DNA of 64,000 nucleotides from Blastopirellula sp. J2-11 (GTDB taxonomy: Bacteria; Planctomycetota; Planctomycetia; Pirellulales; Pirellulaceae), in NCBI RefSeq assembly GCF_024584705.1, contig NZ_CP097384.1, forward strand, positions 4,588,001 through 4,652,000, read 5' to 3'. Positions 18,601 to 26,696 of this stretch are shown in pieces. Under the pieces are notes generated by a model. It saw only the letters and a list, made by a program, of their open reading frames with translations. It was not told where the DNA came from and made no database searches. The position numbers were made by a program, and so were the translations under genes. Within the stretch, counting starts at the first letter, position 1, and the number at the start of each line of letters is the position of its first letter.

Positions 18601-19520
18601 ACATGTCCTTGCGACCAATATCCTGCCAAAACGCAACCGACAGCGACGCCAGCGACCAGAGCGATCAACAACGGCCCGACCTGCTGCTGCGTCGTCGTCC
18701 CTCCCTCACCGGCGAATTGATCGATATTCATCTGGGCGAGACTCGCCAACGACCAGAAGAACGCGGTCCCCAGCGCAACGCGTAGGATGGCGCGATCCTC
18801 TCCCAGAACGCGCAAGTTGCGAATCGTCTCTTTGAACGCCGCGACAGGACTCCAAGGAAATTTCAAGTTGCTATTCGCTACCGGCAGCGGTTGAATCAGC
18901 AAACTCGCTCCTACGCCAACCAGCGCCGTGCCGATCAATATCGCCGCCGCCAGTCCGATGTTGGTCATGCCCTGATCGGTCCAATCGCTGAGCGAATTGC
19001 CGACAAACGTGCCGACCGCGACGGCGATGACCGTCCCAAGTCCCAAGATCCCATTGGCGGCCGAGATATGTTTCATCTTCAACATCTCGGGAACGGCGCC
19101 TAGCTTGGCTGGCCCGTACAGCGCGCTTTGCGCGCCCATCAAGAAGACGGTCGCCAACAACCACCAGAAACTATTGGTCAAGACAAACACGATTCCGAGC
19201 GCCATGATCGCGACTTCGGCCCATTTGCACCACACGATCACCGTTCGCTTGCTGTAGCGGTCCGCCAGATAACCAGCATGCGCGGCGAACAATATATAGG
19301 GCAGCACAAAACAAGCGGTGCCGGCCATCAAGACCGAAGCGATATTGGTGGCGGCCTGCTCTTTGCCGATGCCGATGACGAACCAGCGAAAGATGTTGTC
19401 GTTCACCGCACCCAGCATCTGGGTAACGACCAAACCAAGAAAGCTGGCGGACCACAGATCATCGCGCTGGGCGTCGCTTTCCGCTTCGCTTTCGATCGAG
19501 GACACGGCGTCAGAATTCAT
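15681..19520 (-). CDS. aas: MFS - PlsC acyltransferase - acyl-ACP ligase fusion (Aas/LplT-like)
   Basis: A 1,279-residue fusion of three modules. Residues about 1-540 form an MFS-type transporter (LplT-like, TM1 LGLVVTQMLGAVNDNIFRW) whose last helices are separated by a 120-residue soluble insert. Residues about 555-740 form a PlsC acyltransferase with the HX4D catalytic motif NHVTFLD near residue 577 and FAEGGITRSG as the PEG-type motif. Residues about 760-1279 form an AMP-forming acyl-ACP/CoA ligase with IFTSGSTGEPKGV near 915, GYGATECSP and YTTGDMAVIDQDG. In Enterobacteria LplT flips 2-acyl-lysophospholipids inward and Aas re-acylates them; this single chain would do both at the cytoplasmic membrane. 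The start ATG at 19520 follows a 330-base gap with no other gene. Confidence 0.88.
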   Translation of the reverse strand: MNSDAVSSIESEAESDAQRDDLWSASFLGLVVTQMLGAVNDNIFRWFVIGIGKEQAATNIASVLMAGTACFVLPYILFAAHAGYLADRYSKRTVIVWCKWAEVAIMALGIVFVLTNSFWWLLATVFLMGAQSALYGPAKLGAVPEMLKMKHISAANGILGLGTVIAVAVGTFVGNSLSDWTDQGMTNIGLAAAILIGTALVGVGASLLIQPLPVANSNLKFPWSPVAAFKETIRNLRVLGEDRAILRVALGTAFFWSLASLAQMNIDQFAGEGGTTTQQQVGPLLIALVAGVAVGCVLAGYWSQGHVELGILPLGAAGMALSSLALSFVHGAIINPDETLNATYGITCALLFSLGVFAGLFEVPLAAFLQHRSDPRKRGVVLAASNFLTFSGCMIVAIMFMGMRWQIREGSLQNVEAAQYVGSPEFESQLAAQVSAHQAEWEAGKGTRITLKQIDRFAATDDERRKSIAELLWVELSQRFKVQDLVDRSNQLARFPEDKQLAAAVFHQASGLPLLSSRFIFLFCGIATVPVLWYILRLIPQPTIRFFVWLASETCYRIRVYDRENLPVNGGALLVSNHVTFLDGILLLLTSSRPVRMFVWAGNFQSKWAREFAEWHGAIMIDNGPKGILKALRVGNAAIKNGELVCIFAEGGITRSGQVQGFKRGLMKLVQGTDAPVVPVFLDELWGSIFSFSGGKFFWKRPQGWRTPISIHFGKPIEAPYDVFKIRQAVQRLGSHAFAARHDRVVPPVQSFIKACKKRLFTRKVADSTGVDLTGGKLLAGAMVMRRLLNRHVLADRQAEPMVGILLPPTGADVVVNAALALDRRTTVNLNYTVGNDVLNSCIRQAGVKHVLTSRKFMEKFDYKLDAEIVLLEDLKTKPTTLDKVACGAAAFLTPSRVLNWQLGLNQIEPEDLVTVIFTSGSTGEPKGVMLTQANIASNVQAVDQMGHLHSKDMMIGILPFFHSFGYTLTMWPVLALDIAGAFHFSPLDAKQIGQLTHKYAGTLMFSTPTFLRGFLRRVDPDLFRSLEVVIAGAEKLPHDLCDEFEQRFGVRPVEGYGATECSPLVSCNIPPSRSFDNFQPDRKEGTVGRPIPNVSARIVDLDSQEELASDQQGMLQILGPNVMLGYLHLPEKTAEVIQDDWYTTGDMAVIDQDGFICITGRISRFSKIAGEMVPHIQIEDALNTMLGPTEDEKPRLAVSAAPCARKGERLIVLYTEIDKSPEQLREALVARGLPNIFIPGQDAFYQVPELPLLGTGKLDLKAIKEMALSQASAHADRS

Positions 19521-19849
19521 GAAAGATAGCTTCAGATAGGTTCCGCAATTTAATCCGGTAAGTTAGCCGATTCGCGTCAATCCACCTAGTAGTGGGTAGC
19601 GGAGAACTTGGCCGTTAACGTAGACGCGAGATTTGCATCCTAACTAGCCAAATGGGCGCCAATTTAAACCACTTTCCCCCAGCGCGCATCCCCAAGATCG
19701 AACTGGACGCCGTATTCAGACCGAAATATGCCTGCGATCGTCACCTTCGCAATAACCCTGCCCCCAGAGAATCGGCTGAAATTCACCGGTCGCTAGCTCG
19801 ATATTTATAGACACATCTGCTCACGTGCCCGACGACTGAGAGCCACCCT

Positions 19850-20146
19850 ATGGAACTGAATCGCAACCAATACTTCATGATCGGCCTGATCGTGCTTGCG
19901 CTCGGGATCCAATTTCGCGTCATCGATTCTGTCACGTTGACAGCGGAAGCAAGCTCGTTCATCGCCAAGCGGATCGTCAAGCAACAAGCCGAAGCCGGCG
20001 AGATTCCGCCCGCTTTTGTGCCTGCCGCCGAAAAACAGGCCGGCAACAAGCGAACGATCAATCCGCCAGAATGGCTCGGCTGGGCGCTGATATCGGTCGG
20101 CGGCGTTTTGATTTTGCATAGCTTGGCGATGCAAAAGCCTAGCTAA
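19850..20146 (+). CDS. Small two-helix membrane protein
   Basis: A 98-residue protein with two membrane segments: MIGLIVLALGIQFRVIDSV near the N-terminus and WLGWALISVGGVLILHSLAM at the C-terminus, with a charged loop between (AKRIVKQQAEAGEIPPAF). It converges with and overlaps the next gene's stop by four bases. No named family is recognised. The 329 bases upstream (19521-19849), shared with the divergent Aas-like gene, hold no gene and no promoter I could identify with confidence. Confidence 0.55.
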   Translation: MELNRNQYFMIGLIVLALGIQFRVIDSVTLTAEASSFIAKRIVKQQAEAGEIPPAFVPAAEKQAGNKRTINPPEWLGWALISVGGVLILHSLAMQKPS

Positions 20147-20949
20147 CGCCGGTTATACGGCAAATTCGACCCCTGATTCAGTTCTAGATAGTCGCGATAG
20201 GGGGAATAGGTACGAATCCGGACCCAGTCCACTTTGCGCTCGAAGACCCCCTGACCAGGCACAATGATGCGCACCTTCACCAGCCCGTTGGGGCTGAGCG
20301 TATCATCAATCTCGGGGTTGAGCCCCTGATACCGCAGACGGACCGAAGCCGTGCCGCCGGACGACTCGAGCTTGCCTCCCCAGCGACCTAAACGGGTCGA
20401 AACGACGCCGCGCTGCGACGGTACCGTATAAAAATCGTGACGCCGGAACGCGTACAGTTCGGCGTCGTATTGCCCCTGGAGATCCATCGAACGCCCAAAT
20501 TGATCCCGGGCATCGATCGTCAACAGCAGCCCATCGGCGACGATGTCGTAGTCCCAATTCTCGAGCATGGCGCTCACGCGAAGCGACGACAGTCGGGGGA
20601 CGTACGTCTCTTCTTCTTCGTAAGAAACCTGGCGAACAGGCCGTGCGACGATTTCAGAGCGCAAGCGAATCTCGGGCTCGGCCAAATCAATTTGCTGCTG
20701 ACGCAACTGATCCGACGAAATTGTTTCGCCATCCACGCTGGCCGACTGGATACGATCCCAATCGATCGGACGAACGATCCGAACTCCTGAATTGCCCGTC
20801 GCCAGCCAGAGCTGAGAATCGTCTGACTTGGCCGAAACCGCACCGGTGAGCGAACGGCCACTCTCCAACAGAACGGTGATTTCAGACCCGCTTGCCTGCG
20901 TGCTGAGCAGGATCAACAGGGTCAAAATGGACGTAAATCGAAGGTGCAT
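20143..20949 (-). CDS. Exported protein of unknown function
   Basis: About 268 residues from the ATG at 20949 (the frame continues to 21057, but that part lacks secretion features). A signal peptide (LRFTSILTLLILLSTQASG) leads into TVLLESGRSLTGAVSAKSDD, a beta-rich SH3-like or LSM-like segment common in planctomycete secreted proteins, then a longer beta-rich domain (SLRVSAMLENWDYDIVADGL, RDQFGRSMDLQGQYDAELYA). No catalytic motif is visible. Confidence 0.6.
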   Translation of the reverse strand: MHLRFTSILTLLILLSTQASGSEITVLLESGRSLTGAVSAKSDDSQLWLATGNSGVRIVRPIDWDRIQSASVDGETISSDQLRQQQIDLAEPEIRLRSEIVARPVRQVSYEEEETYVPRLSSLRVSAMLENWDYDIVADGLLLTIDARDQFGRSMDLQGQYDAELYAFRRHDFYTVPSQRGVVSTRLGRWGGKLESSGGTASVRLRYQGLNPEIDDTLSPNGLVKVRIIVPGQGVFERKVDWVRIRTYSPYRDYLELNQGSNLPYNRR

Positions 20950-21216
20950 AACGGAGACTCGGCGAATTCTGGCGGACAAAAGGTCTTCCGTGCCAAAATG
21001 CAACCACGGCGCCAAAGCATCCAAGCGAGCGGCGTCAATCAACGTAAATCGTTTCAAGCATTTATCTTACACGCTACAGAAGTCGATCTCCAAGAGAATT
21101 CGCTGTGGCGAAATAACAACCCTGTGGCGAAAACGCCACGGCCACGCGCCGAAAAGCGTGTCCTAAAATTGAGACATCGCACCATTTCTAGCGCACTCCT
21201 ACCGGTGGTTTCTCTG

Positions 21217-21636
21217 ATGTTACGAATGCTAGGCATCTTCGCCGTCTTGGCCCTCGCCGCCCTGCCGTTTGTCGCCAGAGCGCAACAACAATCGCAAGCT
21301 GCCCCCCCCATCTTGGCGCCAGACGTCGAAGTGGTGACCGACCGCGCCAGCGCCCAAGCAGACGAGAAACGCCGTCGCAACCGCGTTCGTGAAGGGACTC
21401 GCGTTACCGACAGCGTCGGCCAGTTCGATTGGGTCGGTGACCGACTGCGATTTGTCAGCGAGGACGGTTCGCAAGACTTCCAGGTTTTGGAGAACCTGAC
21501 CATGGAACGAGTCGCCCAATCGATGGAACAATCGGCCAGCAAGATCACCTGGACGCTCTCAGGCGTGGTGACCGAATATCGCGGATCGAACTACTTGCTG
21601 ATCGAGCATGTCACGCTGAAAGGTCGACGTCAGTAA
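21217..21636 (+). CDS. Small exported protein of unknown function
   Basis: A 139-residue protein from the ATG at 21217, chosen because a good signal peptide starts there (MLRMLGIFAVLALAALPFVA followed by RAQ). The frame is open upstream to 20944 but that part would bury the signal. The mature part holds a charged helix (ADEKRRRNRVREGTRV) and a beta-rich domain (GQFDWVGDRLRFVSEDG, ITWTLSGVVTEYRGSNYLLI). The last segment resembles 'effect on texture/OB-like' beta folds only loosely. It is divergent from the exported gene on the left. Confidence 0.55.
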   Translation: MLRMLGIFAVLALAALPFVARAQQQSQAAPPILAPDVEVVTDRASAQADEKRRRNRVREGTRVTDSVGQFDWVGDRLRFVSEDGSQDFQVLENLTMERVAQSMEQSASKITWTLSGVVTEYRGSNYLLIEHVTLKGRRQ

Positions 21637-21807
21637 AACCGGCTCCTCTGGCCGAGATTCTGACGGAAGTTGCCTGCTGCTAGCAAGAGGAGGCGTTGAC
21701 AGCCCCGTCTGCACGAATATCATTTGAAATAACGGGTTACGTCAAATGGCCGATCTGCTTTTGGGCAAGGCGACGGCTAACTGCTTCATTGCCAGCGAGG
21801 TGGATGC

Positions 21808-22167
21808 ATGGCCGATCATCGGCGTCTTGGGGTTTCTGAAGTTAGCGGAGTGACTGTCGTCCAGTTTATCGATCGCAAGATACTCGACGATTCCCAAATC
21901 CAAGAGATCGGCCAAGAGTTTACCGCTCTGGTCGAACAAGATCAAAAAAAGAACATCCTGCTAAACTTTTCGCATGTTGAATTTTTGTCGAGTTCCGCAC
22001 TTGGCAAGTTGATCAACTTGGAGAAGCAGGTCAAAGCTCACAGCGGTAAGCTGCGTATGAGCAATATTCGACCAGAAATCATGGAAGTTTTCGCGATTAC
22101 CAAACTCAATAAATTGTTTGATATTCGTGAAGACGTTCCTGACGCATTGGCGGCCTTTAAGTCGTAA
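21808..22167 (+). CDS. STAS-domain anti-sigma factor antagonist
   Basis: A 119-residue single STAS domain of the SpoIIAA/RsbV class. The core is VVQFIDRKILDDSQIQEIG..., KNILLNFSHVEFLSSSALGK and IMEVFAITKLNKLFDI. The serine equivalent to the SpoIIAA phosphorylation site lies in LSSSALG (residues 61-63; Asp of the usual DSSGLG is Ser here). In this family a kinase/anti-sigma factor phosphorylates this Ser, which sets partner switching. A GAGGTGG ribosome site precedes the ATG. The HATPase gene 155 bases downstream is the obvious partner. Confidence 0.9.
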   Translation: MADHRRLGVSEVSGVTVVQFIDRKILDDSQIQEIGQEFTALVEQDQKKNILLNFSHVEFLSSSALGKLINLEKQVKAHSGKLRMSNIRPEIMEVFAITKLNKLFDIREDVPDALAAFKS

Positions 22168-22321
22168 TGGCGCTTCCGTCGAATTGGATCGGCGCTCGTT
22201 CCGCAAGGATTCGTTTACTGCAGGCAATCGCCCTTTATCTCTATTCTTCATTCCGCTAGTGGCTCGTCCCGCGACTCCTACCAAGTCGCACTCCCGTTAC
22301 TCCCGAAACCCCCAAGAAACT

Positions 22322-22747
22322 ATGGGAGCAAGTAACAACTGGCTTTGGACTTGTTCGGAAACGATTCCGAGCGAAACGCATGAAGGTCAGCGTCTCGTGA
22401 AGCAGCTTCTTTCCAAGCTGGAAGAGCATTCATGGGGCATGTCCGACGTGTTCGGCATCCATTTAGCTGCGGAAGAAGCGATCGTCAATGCAATCAAGCA
22501 TGGCAACGCTTACAACCCGGAAAAAAACGTTCAGATTGAGATGAACGTCGGAGCCGATCGCGTGTCTCTTCGTATTACCGACGAAGGCCCCGGTTTCAAT
22601 CCCGTCGAGGTCCCCGATCCGACAGAAGAAGAGAACCTGGAAAACGAGTCGGGACGCGGAGTCATGCTTATCAAAGCCTACATGACTGACGTGCGGTACA
22701 ACGATCGCGGTAACTCCGTTTTCATGGAGAAAGTCCGCACGCAGTGA
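22322..22747 (+). CDS. RsbW/SpoIIAB-like ATP-binding serine kinase
   Basis: A 141-residue HATPase_c domain protein from the ATG at 22322. The N box reads AAEEAIVNAIKHGN, the G1 box ITDEGPGFNP and the G2 box SGRGVMLIKAY. This is the anti-sigma factor/serine kinase class that phosphorylates STAS antagonists and sequesters a sigma factor or another target. The upstream STAS gene is its probable substrate. No sigma factor gene adjoins the pair, so the output is unknown; in several phyla such modules control proteins other than sigma factors. The frame is open upstream to 22118, but homology starts at the chosen ATG. Confidence 0.88.
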   Translation: MGASNNWLWTCSETIPSETHEGQRLVKQLLSKLEEHSWGMSDVFGIHLAAEEAIVNAIKHGNAYNPEKNVQIEMNVGADRVSLRITDEGPGFNPVEVPDPTEEENLENESGRGVMLIKAYMTDVRYNDRGNSVFMEKVRTQ

Positions 22748-23034
22748 CGATGTAATTGGTCATTGCGTTCTGATCGTGGTCGCTGCAGCGAACAGCTCTG
22801 CGGTCCCAGGCGATTTCGTCGCCCGCGGCCCCCGCTCCTAGCGCATCGCAGCGTTGATTGCGCCAGATCGCAGGGACCGAACTAGCGGACGAACCTTTTC
22901 CCCCGATCTCCGGCCAAAACAGGTCCGGGTCGTAGGGAAAATACCGAGCGAAAAAGTCGCCACCAGCATCCCCAGATCAGCCCAAGGGGTGTTGCGTTTC
23001 AAAGCGACCTAGCTAAATTAGACTCTTTCAACGA

Positions 23035-23109
<75 letters not shown>

Positions 23110-23152
23110 GATCTAGTCTGCGGAATATCCGCCGACAATCGAGTTAACGCAC

Positions 23153-23180
23153 AACGCCGAGAGTGAAAGCTCCCGGCGTT
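23153..23180 (+). terminator. Hairpin after tRNA-Asn
   Basis: AACGCCG(A)GAG pairs with CTC(C)CGGCGTT around a 6-nt loop, with one internal mismatch, followed by a mixed T-rich tail (CGTCGTTTCTT). It lies 45 bases after the tRNA and probably ends its transcript. Confidence 0.55.
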
Positions 23181-23377
23181 CGTCGTTTCTTGGCTTTGTG
23201 GCAAGGGTTTAGGGCGATCTGGTGCTGCGAGAGAGTTCTCTCCCGATCGCACACAGGCGGCTGTTATTGGCGCTTCGCCACGCCCACGCGATAGACTCTC
23301 TCGCTCTCTGTCACAACGGCCAATTTGGGTTAACAGCCTATTTTGGCTTAGCCCCGGCACGGCGGCAGCAAGGCTTC

Positions 23378-24229
23378 TTACCTAACCTTCAATTCTGATG
23401 CCTCATCCAGGAGACCAGACTCGGCAAGATACGACAGGATGCTGTCGACACATTCTGGTTGCACGGCTCGAGTACTTTCACTCGACTTCAATACTCTGTC
23501 CTCAAGGCATTCATAACCACCAGGACCAACCGGTAAGAAACAGCCCGGATGCTTCCGCAACTCGACAATGTCTTCAAAGTCCTTGTCACAAATGGGGACG
23601 ATGGGGATTTGGGCGTACCGATTAATTTCCATCGAGTACCAGCGAGCGATAGCCAGCGTGTCTCTTTCGGAAGGCCAATGACCCCAATTCCATTGCGTCT
23701 CGAGCAGGGCGGACTGGTAAATCTGAGGAACATCCCCATGAGGTCGCGCAACTGGATGAGAGAACACGATTGCATACCATCCGAGGCCCCCATAGCCTCC
23801 CTGATAATTGGCGGCCAGAATCGACACCTCCAGTGCTCCGTCCAGCCACCCCTGCTCCTCTAGAGTCCGCTTTAGCAGTGCTAGGTACTTGTAGCCATGC
23901 ATTGGAGACAAAATAGTTTCATCGGATCCATCTAACCAGCCTCGATTGATCCTAAAAGTTTCAGCGATCCATTCGAGTTGTTCCGTATGGAGGGCAGCAG
24001 CCAAACGCTCCGGACTCCCCACAGTTTCCACTGTCCAGTTCCAGTGTGATGGAACATGTTGCAGAAGTGAAATACCTGACAGTCGATGGGCTTCGTAAAG
24101 ATGCTGAATCCGTTCGAAAACTATCTCAGAAGCAGTTTTCGGCTTTGGGAATAACCTGTTCTTCCAATATTCGTAGACTTCGCCAATCGACAATCGGACT
24201 ACTTGGCTGGAAATGAGCTCAAAAATCAT
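23378..24229 (-). CDS. Protein of unknown function at the edge of the accessory region
   Basis: A 283-residue soluble protein with no signal peptide. The N-terminal part (IVFERIQHLYEAHRLSG) runs into ALHTEQLEWIAETFRINRGW followed by LDG, a spacing that recalls the second half of Cro/XRE-type helix-turn-helix domains. The C-terminal part is Trp- and Tyr-rich (YGGLGWYAIVFSHPV, ETQWNWGHWPSERDTLAIAR, IPICDKDFEDIVELRKHPGC). I do not recognise the family. It is divergent from the methyltransferase operon and sits between tRNA-Asn and that operon; a regulatory link is possible only by position. Confidence 0.5.
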   Translation of the reverse strand: MIFELISSQVVRLSIGEVYEYWKNRLFPKPKTASEIVFERIQHLYEAHRLSGISLLQHVPSHWNWTVETVGSPERLAAALHTEQLEWIAETFRINRGWLDGSDETILSPMHGYKYLALLKRTLEEQGWLDGALEVSILAANYQGGYGGLGWYAIVFSHPVARPHGDVPQIYQSALLETQWNWGHWPSERDTLAIARWYSMEINRYAQIPIVPICDKDFEDIVELRKHPGCFLPVGPGGYECLEDRVLKSSESTRAVQPECVDSILSYLAESGLLDEASELKVR

Positions 24230-24385
24230 GGCAATTCCCCGGCTTCAACCGTTAATAATCCAGCAGCGTCGTGGTACGCCGGCTGGAAGATTACCTCAAG
24301 AGATGACGCCAGTAAAATGCCAATTTTAGCCATCTGAGCGATCCTCTGATCGATTCAATGTACGGGTCGTATTTGAGAACGACAG

Positions 24386-24414
24386 CTTTCGTCGCTTTAG
24401 CCCTTTGACGAAAG
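24386..24414. promoter_or_regulatory. Inverted repeat in the divergent control region of the defence cluster
   Basis: CTTTCGTC (24386-24393) and GACGAAAG (24407-24414) form an 8-bp inverted repeat with a 13-base spacer. It lies in the 355-base gap between the divergent unknown gene and the methyltransferase. It could be an operator. No convincing -35/-10 pair could be placed by eye, and nothing else is seen in the gap. Confidence 0.3.
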
Positions 24415-24584
24415 GACTTACATCTCAGAATCGATCAGTTCTGGTACAAATGCACGCTATCAAGTTGCAGTAGAGTTTGTTAGACTCTGCCCGATTCAAT
24501 TCGGGGGGCTGGTGCTGGTCAAGAGCATGGCCCACACCGAATAAATCCTTCGATCTTGTCTAAGCAGCACTTCCAGGAGAGCTT

Positions 24585-26696
24585 GTGTCCCGTTTGACTG
24601 ATCTCATCGCAAGGGCCAAGTCCAAAGACCCACAGTTCGGCGCCGACTTGGAGCGGGAGTTCCGAGCACTATCGTCGCGGCTGTCCTTTGGATTGAATTT
24701 TGAGCGACACCGGCCAGAAGCCGTAGAATTGTCGCAACGCCCCGTACGCCGTGGTGATAAGGTGCGTGTGTTGCCTGCCCGCGGCGCGACAGCCAACGGG
24801 GACCAGCGGCTTTGGTTGGTAAAAAAAGTCATCAAGGGCGGTAACAAGAAACAGGCTGAGCTTCAACTTCTAGATGCATCAGGAGAAAAGAGCACACTAC
24901 CGCTGAACGATCTCGTTGTCGTAGCGGAATTCCGCGACACGATCTATCCAGGGCTCGTTTCCACTGGGAAAGTAATGCGTGGTGATGACAAGCCGTGGCA
25001 CACGGTTATCAATGGGGAGAATTACCACGCCCTCAAAGCACTCACCTGGACGCATCGGGGCAAGGTGGACGTGATCTACATTGATCCCCCCTACAACACA
25101 GGAGCGAAGGATTGGAAATACAACAACGACTACGTAGAGAAGGATGACTGGTATCGCCACAGTAAGTGGCTGGCGATGATGGAGCGGCGTTTGCTATTGG
25201 CCAAGGAGTTATTGAATCCTGTGGATTCGGTGCTGATCGTCACGATTGACGAAAAGGAGTATCTGCGACTGGGTTTACTACTTGAGCAAGCATTTCCCGA
25301 GTGCAACATCTCAATGGTGTCATCTGTTATCAACCCGGCTGGCGCCGGACGTAATTCCGATTTCTCCAGGACGGATGAGTACATCTACTTCGTGCGATTT
25401 GGTGAAGCTCGAATTCTTCCTGAGCAACGGAATGAGGAGCGCCGGCCAGTCACATGGGATACATTGCGGCGGAGCGATCTTTCTTCAGTGCGACCAACGC
25501 GACCAGGCCAGTTCTATCCCATCTATGTTAATCTCAAAACGCACCGTATTGAGGAGATCGGCGAACCGCTGCCTAGCGATATTCCACGCGAAAGTTGTCC
25601 TGAGCGTGCGGGCTGCGTCGCAGTATTTCCCGTCCGTCCTAATGGCACAGAAATGAACTGGGGCATTACTGTCGGGCCGGCGCGTAAACGTTTTAAATCT
25701 GGCTATCTCCGCGTTGGGAAGTACACGGCGAGCGCGCCGCAACCGTACGTGATCTCCTATCTCACTGCGGGAATCATCGAAGACATAAGAATGGGGCGTG
25801 TTGAGATTACGGGGAAGGCCGAAGACGGATCGGTAATAGCAAGCTATCTGACTGGGCGTCTGGTGATGCCAATGACCACATGGAATAAGCCCTCACATGA
25901 CGCACAACGGTACGGCACGGAGATCCTGAAACAGCTCATGCCAGACCGTAGGTTTCCCTTTCCGAAGGCTCTCTACGCCGTCGAAGATTGCCTGCGTCAT
26001 GTCGTTGCTGAAAAACGAGAAGCAACAGTCGTCGACTTCTTTTCTGGTTCTGGAACGACCCTCCACGCGGTGATGCGACTCAATAAGCAGGACGGAGGAC
26101 GCCGCCGCTCAATCATGGTGACTAACAATGAAGTCGCGCCGGGCGATCAAAAGTCGCTTCGCGAAAATGGCAACCGTCCTGGAGATTTGGAATGGGAGCG
26201 ATGGGGGATCTGCGAGTACATCACCAAACCCCGCATTGAGGCCGCAATTTCAGGCAGGACGACCGATGGTAAACCGATCAAAGGCGACTACCAGTTCATT
26301 GACGAATTCCCAATGGCCGACGGCTTCCAGGAAAATGCCGAGTTCTTCACCCTGACCTACGAAACGCCGGTCGCTGTCAACTACCAATCTGCGTTTTCCC
26401 ACATAGCACCGCTGTTGTGGATGCGCGCGGGCAGCATTGGCGATCGCATCGAAAACCTGCCCGTCGCGGGCTGGAGTGTAGCCTACAGCTATGGCCTGCT
26501 TATCGACCTGGATAAGGGCACGGATTTTGTAAAAGCTGCGCGCAAGACCAAAACCCTTAGAGTTGCTTATATCGTCACCGACGACGAACGACGATTTCAG
26601 TCACTTGCACGTCGCCTCACAGAGGGTGTTGAGGCCATCCGGCTATACGAGTCGTATCTGTCCAACTTTGCATTCGCCAACGGAGATGACGCTTGA
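24585..26696 (+). CDS. Type III-like (beta-class) DNA methyltransferase, Mod
   Basis: A 703-residue site-specific DNA-methyltransferase that should add a methyl group from S-adenosylmethionine to adenine N6. The catalytic motif DPPYNTG lies at residues 167-173 and the SAM-binding FSGSGTT at 486-492; this order marks the beta class, as in type III Mod subunits. The 130-residue N-terminal extension contains a small beta-rich segment (RRGDKVRVLPARG, LWLVKKVIKGG) possibly for DNA reading. The start is a GTG with AGGAGA four bases upstream. Its stop overlaps the Res-like start by TTGA, so the two are coupled. Paired with Res, it would mark self DNA and, with Res, cut unmarked DNA. Confidence 0.87.
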   Translation: MSRLTDLIARAKSKDPQFGADLEREFRALSSRLSFGLNFERHRPEAVELSQRPVRRGDKVRVLPARGATANGDQRLWLVKKVIKGGNKKQAELQLLDASGEKSTLPLNDLVVVAEFRDTIYPGLVSTGKVMRGDDKPWHTVINGENYHALKALTWTHRGKVDVIYIDPPYNTGAKDWKYNNDYVEKDDWYRHSKWLAMMERRLLLAKELLNPVDSVLIVTIDEKEYLRLGLLLEQAFPECNISMVSSVINPAGAGRNSDFSRTDEYIYFVRFGEARILPEQRNEERRPVTWDTLRRSDLSSVRPTRPGQFYPIYVNLKTHRIEEIGEPLPSDIPRESCPERAGCVAVFPVRPNGTEMNWGITVGPARKRFKSGYLRVGKYTASAPQPYVISYLTAGIIEDIRMGRVEITGKAEDGSVIASYLTGRLVMPMTTWNKPSHDAQRYGTEILKQLMPDRRFPFPKALYAVEDCLRHVVAEKREATVVDFFSGSGTTLHAVMRLNKQDGGRRRSIMVTNNEVAPGDQKSLRENGNRPGDLEWERWGICEYITKPRIEAAISGRTTDGKPIKGDYQFIDEFPMADGFQENAEFFTLTYETPVAVNYQSAFSHIAPLLWMRAGSIGDRIENLPVAGWSVAYSYGLLIDLDKGTDFVKAARKTKTLRVAYIVTDDERRFQSLARRLTEGVEAIRLYESYLSNFAFANGDDA

